A program made the translations under genes and the position numbers. 64,000 nucleotides of DNA from Phytopseudomonas argentinensis (GTDB taxonomy: Bacteria; Pseudomonadota; Gammaproteobacteria; Pseudomonadales; Pseudomonadaceae), in assembly GCF_900113905.1 (NCBI RefSeq), contig NZ_FORC01000001.1, positions 1,817,469 to 1,881,468 of the forward strand. Direction: 5' to 3'. The notes under the pieces were generated by a model. The model was not told the origin of the DNA and searched no databases. It was given only the letters and a program-made list of their open reading frames with translations. Positions 33,271 to 42,307 of this stretch are shown one piece after another (position 1 is the first letter of the stretch; the number at the start of each line of letters is the position of its first letter).

Positions 33271-35256
33271 GTGAGTGAATTGATTCGCGTACCCGACATC
33301 GGCGGCGGTGAGGGTGAAATCATCGAGCTGTTCGTCAAGGTCGGCGACCGCATCGAAGCCGACCAGAGCCTGCTGACCCTCGAGTCGGACAAGGCCAGCA
33401 TGGAAATCCCGGCCCCCAAGGCCGGCGTGGTCAAGAGCCTGAAGGTCAAGCTCGGCGACACCCTGAAAGAAGGTGACGAGTTGCTCGAGCTGGACGTGGA
33501 AGGCGACGCAGAAGCCGCCCCTGCCGAGCAGAAGCAGGCGCCCGAGCAGGCAGCACCTGCTGCTGCCGAGCAGCCGGCCGCAGAGCCCCAGGCTCAGTCG
33601 GCTGGCAGCGCCGAGCCCCAGGAAGTCAAGGTGCCGGACATCGGCTCCAGCGCCAAGGCGAGCATTATCGAAGTGGCGGTCAAGCCGGGCGACACCATCG
33701 AGGTCGATCAGTCGCTGATCACCCTCGAGTCCGACAAGGCCAGCATGGAAATCCCGTCGCCGGCCGCCGGCGTGGTGGAGAGCGTATCGGTCAAGGTCGG
33801 TGACGAAGTCGGCACCGGCGACCTGATCCTGGTGCTCAAGGGTGCCGGCGGCGCCCAGGGGCAGGCCGCCAGCGCGCCAGCCCCTGCTGCCGCCGCTGCG
33901 CCCCAGGCTGAGGCAGCGGCGCCAGCCGAAGCCGAAGCCGAAGAGCCGGCCGGTGAAAGCACTGAAGAAGTGCGCATCCCGGATATCGGCGCCGACGCTG
34001 CCAGCGTCATCGAGATGCTGGTCAAGGTGGGCGACAGCGTAGAAGCCGAGCAATCCCTGATCACCCTGGAATCGGCCAAGGCCAGCATGGAAATCCCGGC
34101 GCCCAAAGCCGGTGTGATCGAAAGCATCGCCATCAAGGTCGGTGACGAAGCCAAGACCGGCGACCTGATCCTCACTCTCAAGGTGCAGGGCAAGGCTGCC
34201 GCCAAACCAGCTGCGCCTACCCAGGCACCCGCCGCTACCCCAGAGCAGGCCAAGCCGGCCAACGTTCAGGGCAGCGCACCTGCCAAAGCCGCACCGCAGG
34301 CCGCTCCGGCTGCTGCGCCAAGCCGCGCTGGCAGCAAGGTTCATGCTGGCCCGGCGGTACGCCAACTGGCCCGTGAGTTCGGTGTCGAGCTGAGCGCCGT
34401 GCCGGGCAGCGGCCCGAAAGGTCGCATTCTCAAGGAAGACGTGCAGGTTTACGTCAAGGCCGAGCTGCAGAAAGCCAAGTCGGCGCCTGCCGCCGCAGCT
34501 GCCGGTGCCACCGGCGGTGCCGGCATTCCGCCGATCCCGGCCGTCGACTTCAGCAAGTTCGGTGAAGTCGAAGAAGTACCGATGACTCGCCTGATGCAGG
34601 TCGGCGCGGCCAACCTGCACCGCAGTTGGCTGAACGTGCCGCACGTGACCCAGTTCGACTCGGCCGACATCACCGAGCTGGAAGCCTTCCGCGTCGCCCA
34701 GAAGGCCGTCGCCGAGAAAGCCGGCGTCAAGCTGACTGTGCTGCCCCTGCTGCTCAAGGCCTGCGCCTACCTGCTCAAGGAACTGCCGGACTTCAACAGC
34801 TCGCTGGCGCCAAGTGGCAAGGCGGTGATTCGCAAGAAGTACGTGCACATCGGTTTCGCCGTCGATACCCCGGACGGCCTGCTGGTACCAGTAATCAAGA
34901 ACGTCGATCAAAAGAGCCTGCTGCAGCTGGCCGCGGAGGCCGCTGCCCTGGCCGACAAAGCCCGTAACAAGAAGCTCTCGGCCGACGACATGCAGGGCGC
35001 CTGCTTCACCATCTCCAGCCTCGGCCATATTGGCGGCACTGGCTTCACGCCGATCGTCAACGCGCCGGAAGTGGCGATCCTCGGCGTCAGCAAGGCGACC
35101 ATCCAGCCGGTCTGGGATGGCAAGGCCTTCCAGCCCAAGCTGATGCTGCCGCTGTCGCTGTCCTACGATCACCGCGTGATCAACGGTGCGGCTGCTGCAC
35201 GCTTCACCAAGCGCCTGGGTGATGTACTGACCGACATTCGCACCATGCTGCTGTAA
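33271..35256 (+). CDS. aceF: Pyruvate dehydrogenase E2, dihydrolipoamide acetyltransferase with three lipoyl domains
   Basis: AceF forms the core of the pyruvate dehydrogenase complex and transfers acetyl to CoA. Three lipoyl domains are present with predicted lipoyl lysines K41, K156 and K270, joined by Ala/Pro/Glu-rich flexible linkers (about 80-115, 195-230 and 305-355). The third has ESAKAS where the others have ESDKAS. A peripheral subunit-binding domain follows (about 360-395, AVRQLAREFGVELSAVPGSG), then the catalytic domain ending in DHRVINGAA with catalytic His634; Asn in place of Asp is also found in the Azotobacter enzyme. Start is GTG at 33271 with GAGGAG upstream. P. aeruginosa AceF is shorter with two lipoyl domains; three are found in Azotobacter and E. 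coli. Confidence 0.96.
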   Translation: MSELIRVPDIGGGEGEIIELFVKVGDRIEADQSLLTLESDKASMEIPAPKAGVVKSLKVKLGDTLKEGDELLELDVEGDAEAAPAEQKQAPEQAAPAAAEQPAAEPQAQSAGSAEPQEVKVPDIGSSAKASIIEVAVKPGDTIEVDQSLITLESDKASMEIPSPAAGVVESVSVKVGDEVGTGDLILVLKGAGGAQGQAASAPAPAAAAAPQAEAAAPAEAEAEEPAGESTEEVRIPDIGADAASVIEMLVKVGDSVEAEQSLITLESAKASMEIPAPKAGVIESIAIKVGDEAKTGDLILTLKVQGKAAAKPAAPTQAPAATPEQAKPANVQGSAPAKAAPQAAPAAAPSRAGSKVHAGPAVRQLAREFGVELSAVPGSGPKGRILKEDVQVYVKAELQKAKSAPAAAAAGATGGAGIPPIPAVDFSKFGEVEEVPMTRLMQVGAANLHRSWLNVPHVTQFDSADITELEAFRVAQKAVAEKAGVKLTVLPLLLKACAYLLKELPDFNSSLAPSGKAVIRKKYVHIGFAVDTPDGLLVPVIKNVDQKSLLQLAAEAAALADKARNKKLSADDMQGACFTISSLGHIGGTGFTPIVNAPEVAILGVSKATIQPVWDGKAFQPKLMLPLSLSYDHRVINGAAAARFTKRLGDVLTDIRTMLL

Positions 35257-35290
35257 GCCACGGGTTTCGAGCGCCACGCTCGTATCCTCG

Positions 35291-35319
35291 ACCCCGCCCG
35301 AACCGGCGGGGTTTTTTTT
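35291..35319 (+). terminator. Intrinsic terminator after aceF
   Basis: ACCCCGCC (35291-35298) pairs with GGCGGGGT (35305-35312) around a 6-base loop, followed by eight T residues. It lies 35 bases after the aceF stop and ends the aceEF operon. Confidence 0.88.
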
Positions 35320-35566
35320 ACCCTTGGATAGTGACGCAACGCGCCATATGGCAGGCTTTTTACCAATGCAATATCTGTTTCAAATCAATTGGTTAAAATA
35401 AAGAAATCACAATGCCATTAGACTTCTTGTCAGCCGCCACCCCATGGTGCAACCTAGGCTCCACTACTGCCGCGTGGTGGCTGGAGCAAACGAAAACTTC
35501 CTTGTTAGCGTTATAGTGATGTGGCCGGGCAGTCATCCTGCGCCAGCCGATGGATAAAGCCATTCG
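35320..35566. other. Intergenic region between aceF terminator and dipA
   Basis: No gene is seen in these 247 bases. The stretch 35380-35410 is AT-rich, and the rest may contain the promoter of the DipA-like gene; no clear -35/-10 pair or repeat was found. Confidence 0.35.
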
Positions 35567-38239
35567 ATGAAAAGCCATCCCGATACCGCAGGCCGTGCCT
35601 TGGCCGAGGTCGTGACGCAACTGCCTGTGCCTTCGCGGCTCGGTATGATGCGTTTCGAGCGGATGAATGAGGCGAACTGGCTATTGCTGTTCATCGACGC
35701 GAGCTGCGAAAAGCAGTTCGGCATCCCCGCCAGCGACCTCTGCAACCTGGTGGAAACGCCCTACGCAAGCCTGATGGAGCCAGAAGCGCGTTACCGGCTG
35801 CACGACTCGATCCAAGAGCAACTCGCGCAGTACTCACGCTATCTGGTGCGTTATACGCTGCACACCCCCGAGGGCCCCCTGCAGCTGATGGAACTCGGCG
35901 AGCCCTTCAAGCAGCGTGGCCGCGCCCTGCTGCGCGGCTACCTGCTGGTCACCAGTGACGACGCACCAGACATCCCGGCAGGGCCAGGTCCGCAGGAGAC
36001 GCTGGAGCACTTGCAGCGTAGCCAGGCCGAGTTGCAGCAGCAGCAGATGCGCGCCCTCGCCCAGCAGCAGCTGATCGTGCGGCTGGCCAGCCAGCGCTAC
36101 CATGGCAACGATCCACGCAGCGAAGCGGCTGAACTGATCACCCGCAGCGCCTGCGAAATCTACGGCATCGCCCGTGCCGGTATCTGGCACATCAACGGCG
36201 ATACCCTGGAGCCCGTGGCCCTGTACCTGCTGGATCAGGGCCGCCACGAAATGCCGCCGCCCATTGATGGTCGTCGCTACCCGAACTACCTGCGCGCGCT
36301 CAAGGAAAGTCGTGCCCTCGACGCGCACGATGCCGAGAACGACTCGCGAACCCGCGAGCTGCTGGATGATTACCTGCGCCCCAAGGCGGTGACCGCCATC
36401 CTCGATGCCAGCATTCGCGTCGGTGGCGAGCTGGTCGCCGTGCTCTGCCTGGAACATACCGGCGGCCCCCGCGCCTGGCAGGCGGACGAAGTGGCCTTTG
36501 CCGGCGAATTGGCCGATCAGTACGCCAACGTGCTGAGCAACCAGGAGCGCCGCAACGCGACCAGCGCGCTGTATCTGTTCCAGCGCGCCGTCGAGCAGAG
36601 CGCCAGTGCCTTCATCCTGCTCAACCGTGACGGCATGGTCGAGTACGTCAACCCCAGCTTTACCGCCATCACCCAGTACAGCGCCGACGAGGTGCAGGGC
36701 CGCCAGCTTGCCGAGCTGCCGGCCCTGGAAAACCTCAGTGAACTGCTGTTCGACAGTGCTTCCGGGCTAGCCGAACACAACAGCTGGCAAGGCGAGTTCA
36801 AGAGCCGCCGCAAGAACCTGGAGCCCTACTGGAGCCAGTTCTCGATCTCCAAGGTGCATGCCGACGACGGCACCCTGACGCACTACATCGGCATCTACGA
36901 AGACATCACCGAAACCAAGCAATCCCAGCAGCGCATCGAACGCCTGGCCTACAGTGACAACCTTACCGGCCTGGGCAACCGCTATGCATTCATCCGCGCG
37001 CTGGAGAAGCGGTTCAGCACCGGCACGGCAGCGATCAGCCTGTTGCTGGTGGATATCGACAACTTCAAGCGCATCAATGACACCCTCGGCCACCAGACCG
37101 GCGACAAGCTGCTGGTCAGCCTGGCCAAGCGCCTGCGCAACAGTTTCAGCGGCGAGGGCACCCTGGCACGCTTCGCCAGCAACGAATTCGCCATCCTGCT
37201 CGACAATTGCGAGAGCCAGCGCGGCCAGGCGATTGCCCAGCAGGTGCTGGAAACCCTCGACAAGCCCCTGTTCGTCGACAATCAGCTGATCATCATCAGT
37301 GGCTCCGTGGGCCTGGCCTGCTCACCCGAGCACGGCGCCGATCCGCAGACCCTGATGAAACACGCCGGCCTGGCTCTGCACAAGGCCAAGGCCAACGGCA
37401 AACACCAGATGCAGGTGTTCACCGATGCGCTGAACGAAGAGGCCAACTACAAGCTGTTCGTCGAGAACAACCTGCGCCGCGCCCTGACCCAGAACGAGCT
37501 GGAGGTGTTCTACCAGCCCAAGCTGTGCCTGAAAAGCGGGCAATTACTGGGCATGGAAGCACTGCTGCGCTGGCAGCACCCGGAAAAAGGCATGATCCGC
37601 CCGGATCAGTTCATCAGCGTGGCCGAGGAAACCGGGCTGATCATCCCCATCGGCAAATGGGTGGTGCGCCAGGCCTGCCGCATGAGCAAGCAGCTCACCG
37701 CCGTCGGCCTGGGCAATCTGCAGGTGGCCATCAACCTGTCGCCCAAGCAGTTCAGCGACCCGGATCTGGTCGGCTCGATCGCCGCCATCCTCGAAGAAGA
37801 ACAGCTGCCGCCGAACCTGCTCGAACTGGAGCTGACCGAAGGGCTGTTGCTGGAGGCCACCGACGGCACGCGCAGCCAGCTCAACGCCCTCAAGCAACTG
37901 GGCCTGACCCTGGCCATGGACGACTTCGGCACCGGTTACTCATCGCTCAGCTACCTGAAGAAATTCCCGATCGACGTGATCAAGATCGATCGCAGCTTCA
38001 TCAAGGACATTCCCGAGAACGAGGACGACCGGGAAATCACTTCGGCGGTGATCGCCATGGCCCACAACCTCAAGCTCAAGGTCGTCGCCGAAGGCATCGA
38101 GACCCCGGCGCAACTGGCCTTCCTGCGCCGCCAGCACTGCGATATCGGGCAGGGCTATCTGTTTGATCGCCCCATAGCCGGCCGCGATCTGGTAGAAAGT
38201 CTCAAGCGTTACTCGCGACGCCCCGCCGCCGGACGGTAA
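35567..38239 (+). CDS. dipA: DipA-like sensor c-di-GMP phosphodiesterase (PAS-GAF-PAS-GGDEF-EAL)
   Basis: An 890-residue cytoplasmic protein. Order: an N-terminal PAS-like region (about 25-130), a GAF domain (about 165-325), a PAS domain with [17 protein letters not shown] (about 335-455), a GGDEF domain (about 465-615) whose active motif is ASNEF (537-541), hence no cyclase activity, and an EAL domain (about 630-885) with E664 in GMEALLRW and [13 protein letters not shown], which keep the catalytic metal-binding set. It should hydrolyse c-di-GMP. The size, the ASNEF motif and the position after aceF and before msrA match P. aeruginosa DipA (PA5017), needed for biofilm dispersion and chemotaxis responses. 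Confidence 0.9.
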   Translation: MKSHPDTAGRALAEVVTQLPVPSRLGMMRFERMNEANWLLLFIDASCEKQFGIPASDLCNLVETPYASLMEPEARYRLHDSIQEQLAQYSRYLVRYTLHTPEGPLQLMELGEPFKQRGRALLRGYLLVTSDDAPDIPAGPGPQETLEHLQRSQAELQQQQMRALAQQQLIVRLASQRYHGNDPRSEAAELITRSACEIYGIARAGIWHINGDTLEPVALYLLDQGRHEMPPPIDGRRYPNYLRALKESRALDAHDAENDSRTRELLDDYLRPKAVTAILDASIRVGGELVAVLCLEHTGGPRAWQADEVAFAGELADQYANVLSNQERRNATSALYLFQRAVEQSASAFILLNRDGMVEYVNPSFTAITQYSADEVQGRQLAELPALENLSELLFDSASGLAEHNSWQGEFKSRRKNLEPYWSQFSISKVHADDGTLTHYIGIYEDITETKQSQQRIERLAYSDNLTGLGNRYAFIRALEKRFSTGTAAISLLLVDIDNFKRINDTLGHQTGDKLLVSLAKRLRNSFSGEGTLARFASNEFAILLDNCESQRGQAIAQQVLETLDKPLFVDNQLIIISGSVGLACSPEHGADPQTLMKHAGLALHKAKANGKHQMQVFTDALNEEANYKLFVENNLRRALTQNELEVFYQPKLCLKSGQLLGMEALLRWQHPEKGMIRPDQFISVAEETGLIIPIGKWVVRQACRMSKQLTAVGLGNLQVAINLSPKQFSDPDLVGSIAAILEEEQLPPNLLELELTEGLLLEATDGTRSQLNALKQLGLTLAMDDFGTGYSSLSYLKKFPIDVIKIDRSFIKDIPENEDDREITSAVIAMAHNLKLKVVAEGIETPAQLAFLRRQHCDIGQGYLFDRPIAGRDLVESLKRYSRRPAAGR

Positions 38240-38297
38240 TCAACCTCCGTCAGCTACCGCGGTCTACCCCAGAACAACGATTCGGAGAACAGTCAGT

Positions 38298-38951
38298 ATG
38301 GCCCTACGTTCGGAAATTCTCGCCCACAAACTCGAACTGCCCAGCGCCGAGCAGGCGCTGCCGGGTCGCGAAACGCCGATTTCGGTGCCTGACGCGCACT
38401 TCGTCAACGGCAACCCGCTGCAGGGCCCCTTCCCCGCCGGCCTGCAGACCGCCCTGTTCGGCCTTGGCTGCTTCTGGGGCGCCGAGCGGCGTTTCTGGCA
38501 GCAGCCCGGCGTCTGGACCACGGCAGTGGGTTACGCCGGCGGCCATACACCGAACCCGACCTACGAGGAAACCTGCTCCGGCCTGACCGGTCACGCCGAA
38601 GTGGTGCTGGTGGTGTTCGACCCCAAGCTGACCAACTACGAAGAGCTGCTCAAGGTTTTCTGGGAAGTGCACAACCCGACCCAGGGTATGCGCCAGGGCA
38701 ACGACATCGGCAGCCAGTACCGCTCGGCCATTTACTGCAGCGATGACCAGCAGCTCGCCGCCGCCCGTCGCAGCCAGGAGCAGTTCCAGGCCGAGTTGCG
38801 CAAGGCCGGTCTGGGCGAGATCACCACCGAGATCGCCCCTGCGCCGATCTTCTACTATGCTGAGGCCTACCACCAGCAGTATCTGGCCAAGAACCCCGAG
38901 GGCTATTGCGGCCTGGGTGGTACAGGTGTATGTCTACCTCCTGAGTCCTGA
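38298..38951 (+). CDS. msrA: Peptide methionine-(S)-S-oxide reductase A
   Basis: MsrA reduces methionine-S-sulfoxide in proteins with thioredoxin. The 217-residue protein has the [11 protein letters not shown] active site with catalytic Cys58, [45 protein letters not shown] and a C-terminal [10 protein letters not shown] with a candidate resolving cysteine. Length and N-terminal extension are typical of gamma-proteobacterial MsrA. GGAGA lies before the ATG at 38298. It sits between dipA and the YjfB-like gene, as in P. aeruginosa (PA5018). Confidence 0.96.
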   Translation: MALRSEILAHKLELPSAEQALPGRETPISVPDAHFVNGNPLQGPFPAGLQTALFGLGCFWGAERRFWQQPGVWTTAVGYAGGHTPNPTYEETCSGLTGHAEVVLVVFDPKLTNYEELLKVFWEVHNPTQGMRQGNDIGSQYRSAIYCSDDQQLAAARRSQEQFQAELRKAGLGEITTEIAPAPIFYYAEAYHQQYLAKNPEGYCGLGGTGVCLPPES

Positions 38952-38967
38952 GCGAGGGTAAGCGGTC

Positions 38968-39165
38968 GTGGAGCTGAGCAGCATTTCCAGTCAGGTATCG
39001 AGTCAGGCATCGGCACAGATCTCCGTGCAGATGTCGCTCCTGCTACTGCGCAAGACGCTAGAGCTGCAGGCCGCCAGTATCAGCGGCCTGGTGCAGGCCG
39101 CGGCACCAATCAGCGCCCCCGCCAATCCGCCACACCTTGGCAATAGCGTCGACGTGATGGCCTGA
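38968..39165 (+). CDS. YjfB-like putative motility protein
   Basis: A 65-residue peptide with Gln/Ser-rich amphipathic N-terminal half (SSISSQVSSQASAQISVQMS) and a downstream LLLLRKTLELQAASISGLVQA helix, the pattern of the YjfB family annotated as putative motility proteins. The start is GTG at 38968 with GAGGG upstream, 16 bases after msrA. It lies between two c-di-GMP hydrolase genes, which fits a link to flagella, but the molecular role of the family is unknown. Confidence 0.7.
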   Translation: MELSSISSQVSSQASAQISVQMSLLLLRKTLELQAASISGLVQAAAPISAPANPPHLGNSVDVMA

Positions 39166-39235
39166 AGAACTGCTGCCATCATTTCTGCAGCCGGACTAAA
39201 CTGCGGGCCATTAGCCAGCAACCGATGAGCACGGT

Positions 39236-40486
39236 ATGCCCGCCAACCTGCCTTACATTTCGTCCGACCAACTCTGCGTTGGGCTATACGTCCAGCTCGA
39301 TCTGAGTTGGTGGGAACACTCGTTCGCTTTCAGCAACTTCAAGATAAAGGACGAGGGCCAGCTCAAGCAGCTGCGCGCCCTGGGCCTCAAGCGCCTGCGC
39401 TACGACCCGTCGCGTAGCGACTGCGCTCCCTTGGCGCTTGAAGCCAGCCCTGTGCAACCACCGCCCCCGCCCCCGCCGCCCGATCCCCAGGAACAGGCGC
39501 GGCAAACCCGCGTCAAGCAGCTCAGCGTGCTGCGAAAAAGGCTGTCGGAGGTCGATCGCGCCTTCGTCCAGGCCAGCCAGCGGGTCAAGACGCTCAACCA
39601 GAGCCTGCGCAACCAGCCGGAAGAGTCGGTCAAGCAGGCCGGTGCGCTGGTCAACGAACTGGTCACCACCATGCTCGGCGAAGATGGCGTCGCGCTGCAC
39701 AGCATCAATGGCAAGGCCGCCGAGGACGCCTACCTGCACTCGCTCAACGTCACCGTGCTGTCGATGATGCTCGGCCGTCAGCTGGGCCTGGATGCCGAGG
39801 CCAGTCATATGCTGGGCATGGGCGCCCTGCTGCATGACATCGGCAAGCTGGAGGTGCCCAGCAAGGTACTGCTCAAGCCACCACCACTGACCCGTGCCGA
39901 GCAGCAGCTGCTGGAAATGCACACGCTGTACGGAAAGCGCATGGGCGAGAAGCTGATGCTCGACGACGACGTACTGCGCATCATCCACGAGCACCACGAA
40001 CACTGTGATGGCAGCGGTTATCCACAACAACTGCGCGAGGCCTCGATCGGCCGCCTGAGCCGCATCGTGTGCATCGCCAATCACTTCGACAACCTGTGCA
40101 ACCCACTCGAACCGCGGCTGGCCCTAAGCCCCCACGAGGCACTGGCACGCATGTTCCTGCCGCAGTACCGGGTGCGCTTCGACGATGTCGCGCTCAAGGC
40201 GTTCATTCGCTGCATGGGCGTGTACCCGCCCGGCAGCCTGGTGCAGCTCGAGGACGAGCGCTACGCGCTGGTGCTGGGCATGCACCCGACGCTGCCCTTG
40301 AAACCTACCCTGATCGTCTACGATCCAAAGGTGCCCAAGGAGGAAGCGCTGATCGTCGACCTCGAGGCCGAGCCGAAACTGGCCATCGCAGGCAGCGTCC
40401 GCCCGTCGCAGCTGCCGCCTGAAGCGCTGGAGTACCTCAACCCGCGCCAGCAACTGACCTATTTCGTAGACCCGAGACGCCGCTAG
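39236..40486 (+). CDS. HD-GYP domain c-di-GMP phosphodiesterase (DUF3391 N-terminus)
   Basis: A 416-residue cytoplasmic protein. Residues 1-70 look like the DUF3391 domain (VGLYVQLDLSWWEHSFAFS); a linker holds eight prolines in a row (75-82); a coiled-coil stretch follows; and the HD-GYP domain spans about 150-340 with H200-D201 in LLHDIGK and the signature HHEHCDGSGYP (253-263). These residues bind the di/tri-metal centre that splits c-di-GMP to GMP. Together with DipA it makes two c-di-GMP hydrolases within 5 kb, flanking a YjfB-like gene. No sensory or membrane domain is visible. Confidence 0.9.
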   Translation: MPANLPYISSDQLCVGLYVQLDLSWWEHSFAFSNFKIKDEGQLKQLRALGLKRLRYDPSRSDCAPLALEASPVQPPPPPPPPDPQEQARQTRVKQLSVLRKRLSEVDRAFVQASQRVKTLNQSLRNQPEESVKQAGALVNELVTTMLGEDGVALHSINGKAAEDAYLHSLNVTVLSMMLGRQLGLDAEASHMLGMGALLHDIGKLEVPSKVLLKPPPLTRAEQQLLEMHTLYGKRMGEKLMLDDDVLRIIHEHHEHCDGSGYPQQLREASIGRLSRIVCIANHFDNLCNPLEPRLALSPHEALARMFLPQYRVRFDDVALKAFIRCMGVYPPGSLVQLEDERYALVLGMHPTLPLKPTLIVYDPKVPKEEALIVDLEAEPKLAIAGSVRPSQLPPEALEYLNPRQQLTYFVDPRRR

Positions 40487-40519
40487 CGGCCCGATCCCCC
40501 ACTGCAAGGATGCAATCGG

Positions 40520-41263
40520 ATGCCCGCTCCCTACCTGCTGATCCACGGCCTGATCGGCCACCTGGGCTCTCTCCCGCCGCTGTTCGCGATCCAGGGCGCC
40601 CAGGCCTACGCACCAGACCTGCTCGGCTACGGAAAATGGCAAGAAGCGGACCCGGCCTCGATCACGCTGCCCAACCAGGTGGCTCACCTGGCGCGTTGGC
40701 TCGATAAACGGAACATCGACCGAGTAAAGCTGGTTGGCCACTCGGTGGGAGGCGCCATCGCCATGCTGTTCGCCAACGCCTACCCGCAGAGGGTCGTCTC
40801 GCTCTGCAACGTCGAAGGCAACTTCTCGCTGGCCGACGCCTTCTGGTCCATCAGCCTGGCGAAAATGGAGCGCACCCAGGTCGAGGTGATGCTCACCGGG
40901 TTCATGCAGAACCCGGAAGGCTGGCTGGCCAAGATAGCCATCGAACCCTCGGCGAGCCGCCGTGACACCGCGCTGCGCCTGCTGGGCCATCAGCCGGCCT
41001 CGACCATCCAGGCGACCGCGCGGTCGGTGGTCGAGGAAACCGCGCGCTCTAGCTATCTCGCCAGCGTCAGGAAGTTATTCGACGGCCCGATCCCCATCCA
41101 CCTGATCGCCGGGCAGCGCTCGAAGGACGATTGGCACATACCGGACTGGGCACGGGAACTGGCCGCCAGCATTACCCATCTACCCGGTGGCCATCTGATG
41201 ATGGTCGAGAACCCCGCCAGTTTCGTGGCCGCGGTAATGGCCGCCGGCGAACGCGAGCGCTGA
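40520..41263 (+). CDS. Alpha/beta hydrolase
   Basis: A 247-residue alpha/beta hydrolase without signal peptide. The oxyanion loop LLIHGLIGHLGS is near residue 6, the nucleophile elbow GHSVGG has Ser75, and the catalytic His225 is in LPGGHLMM; the acid is probably in AGQRSKDDWHIP near 200. The substrate is unknown. It is 33 bases after the HD-GYP gene on the same strand and converges with rlmJ, from whose stop it is separated by only 35 bases. Confidence 0.85.
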   Translation: MPAPYLLIHGLIGHLGSLPPLFAIQGAQAYAPDLLGYGKWQEADPASITLPNQVAHLARWLDKRNIDRVKLVGHSVGGAIAMLFANAYPQRVVSLCNVEGNFSLADAFWSISLAKMERTQVEVMLTGFMQNPEGWLAKIAIEPSASRRDTALRLLGHQPASTIQATARSVVEETARSSYLASVRKLFDGPIPIHLIAGQRSKDDWHIPDWARELAASITHLPGGHLMMVENPASFVAAVMAAGERER

Positions 41264-41298
41264 ACGATCAGACAGGCAGGCTCGCAGCGCCCCCGGCC

Positions 41299-42150
41299 TC
41301 AAGCCCCGCCCTGTTCCGCGATCAGCCAATCCAGCCGCCAACTGCCCTGGCTTTGCGCCAGGCGCTCGGACAGCCACGGCAGCAGCTCGCGCAGCTGCTC
41401 TTCCAGGCCCCATGGCGGATTGCTGATCAGCAGCCCGGAACCGTTCAGGCGCCCTGCTTCGTCCGCCGGGTGCACAAACAGCTCGGCGCGCAGCAGCTTC
41501 GGCGCGGCGCTCTTTTGCATATCGCGGTAGAAACGCTTGAGCTGGCGCTCGTCCTTGATCGGATACCAGATCGCCACGATGGTCTGGCGCATGCGCCCGA
41601 TCGCCTCGTTGAGGGCGGTGACGCAGCGCTCCAGTTCATCGGCCTTCTCGAACGGCGGATCGATCAGCAGTACGGCGCGCTTCTCGCGGGTGGGCAGCAA
41701 GGCCCGCGGCACATGCCAGCCCTCACCCAGGTGCACGGCGATCCGCCGGTCGCCGGTCATGTTTTCCTTGAGCAGTTGGCCATCGTCCGGATGTTTTTCA
41801 TTCAGGTGCAGGCGATCCTGTTCGCGGGTCTGCAGGCGCGCCAGCTCGGGCGAACCCGGGTAATGGCGCAGCACGCCATCGGGGTTCATCGCGCGAATCA
41901 CTTCGAGGTAGTCGAGCAGCGGCTCCGGGGCGTCAGCGGCCTCCCACAGCCGACCGATGCCCTCGCGCCATTCGCCAGTACGGCTGGCCTGGTCGCCACT
42001 CAGGTCGTACAAACCGACACCGGCATGGCTGTCGAGGTAGGCGTATGGGGCCTCCTTGCGCGCCAGCAGGGCGAACAGGCGGCACAGCACCAGGTGTTTG
42101 AGTACATCGGCGTGGTTGCCGGCGTGGAAGGCGTGGCGGTAATTCATCAT
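41299..42150 (-). CDS. rlmJ: 23S rRNA (adenine2030-N6)-methyltransferase
   Basis: RlmJ methylates A2030 of 23S rRNA using S-adenosylmethionine. The 283-residue protein begins MMNYRHAFHAGNHADVLKH, matching E. coli RlmJ's start and length (280). YLDSHAGVGLYDL near 45 belongs to the SAM-binding strand, and VLLIDPPFEKADEL near 165 holds the DPP(F/Y) catalytic motif. Start 42150 aligns best with E. coli; 42147 is the next ATG, and AGGAG lies upstream. A longer frame to 42336 has no conserved sequence. It is divergent from the acyl-CoA dehydrogenase across 157 bases. Confidence 0.93.
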   Translation of the reverse strand: MMNYRHAFHAGNHADVLKHLVLCRLFALLARKEAPYAYLDSHAGVGLYDLSGDQASRTGEWREGIGRLWEAADAPEPLLDYLEVIRAMNPDGVLRHYPGSPELARLQTREQDRLHLNEKHPDDGQLLKENMTGDRRIAVHLGEGWHVPRALLPTREKRAVLLIDPPFEKADELERCVTALNEAIGRMRQTIVAIWYPIKDERQLKRFYRDMQKSAAPKLLRAELFVHPADEAGRLNGSGLLISNPPWGLEEQLRELLPWLSERLAQSQGSWRLDWLIAEQGGA

Positions 42151-42307
42151 CGGCTCCTGAGCAGGAGGCCAATTGTAGCCGGCCTGGGCAGGCGGCGCAG
42201 CGCCCGGCAAGCGGCGTTCGACTTCTCCCCCGGTATCACCGGTTTCGATGATGCTGGCGGCTCGTGGGGCGCCCCTTAGACTGGCGTCAGTCCATTGGAG
42301 AGCCGCC

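Noticed and set aside
33079..35277. 732-residue open frame antisense to aceF
   Set aside because: High GC and biased third-position usage of aceF create long antisense frames; no domain is recognisable and aceF is certain.
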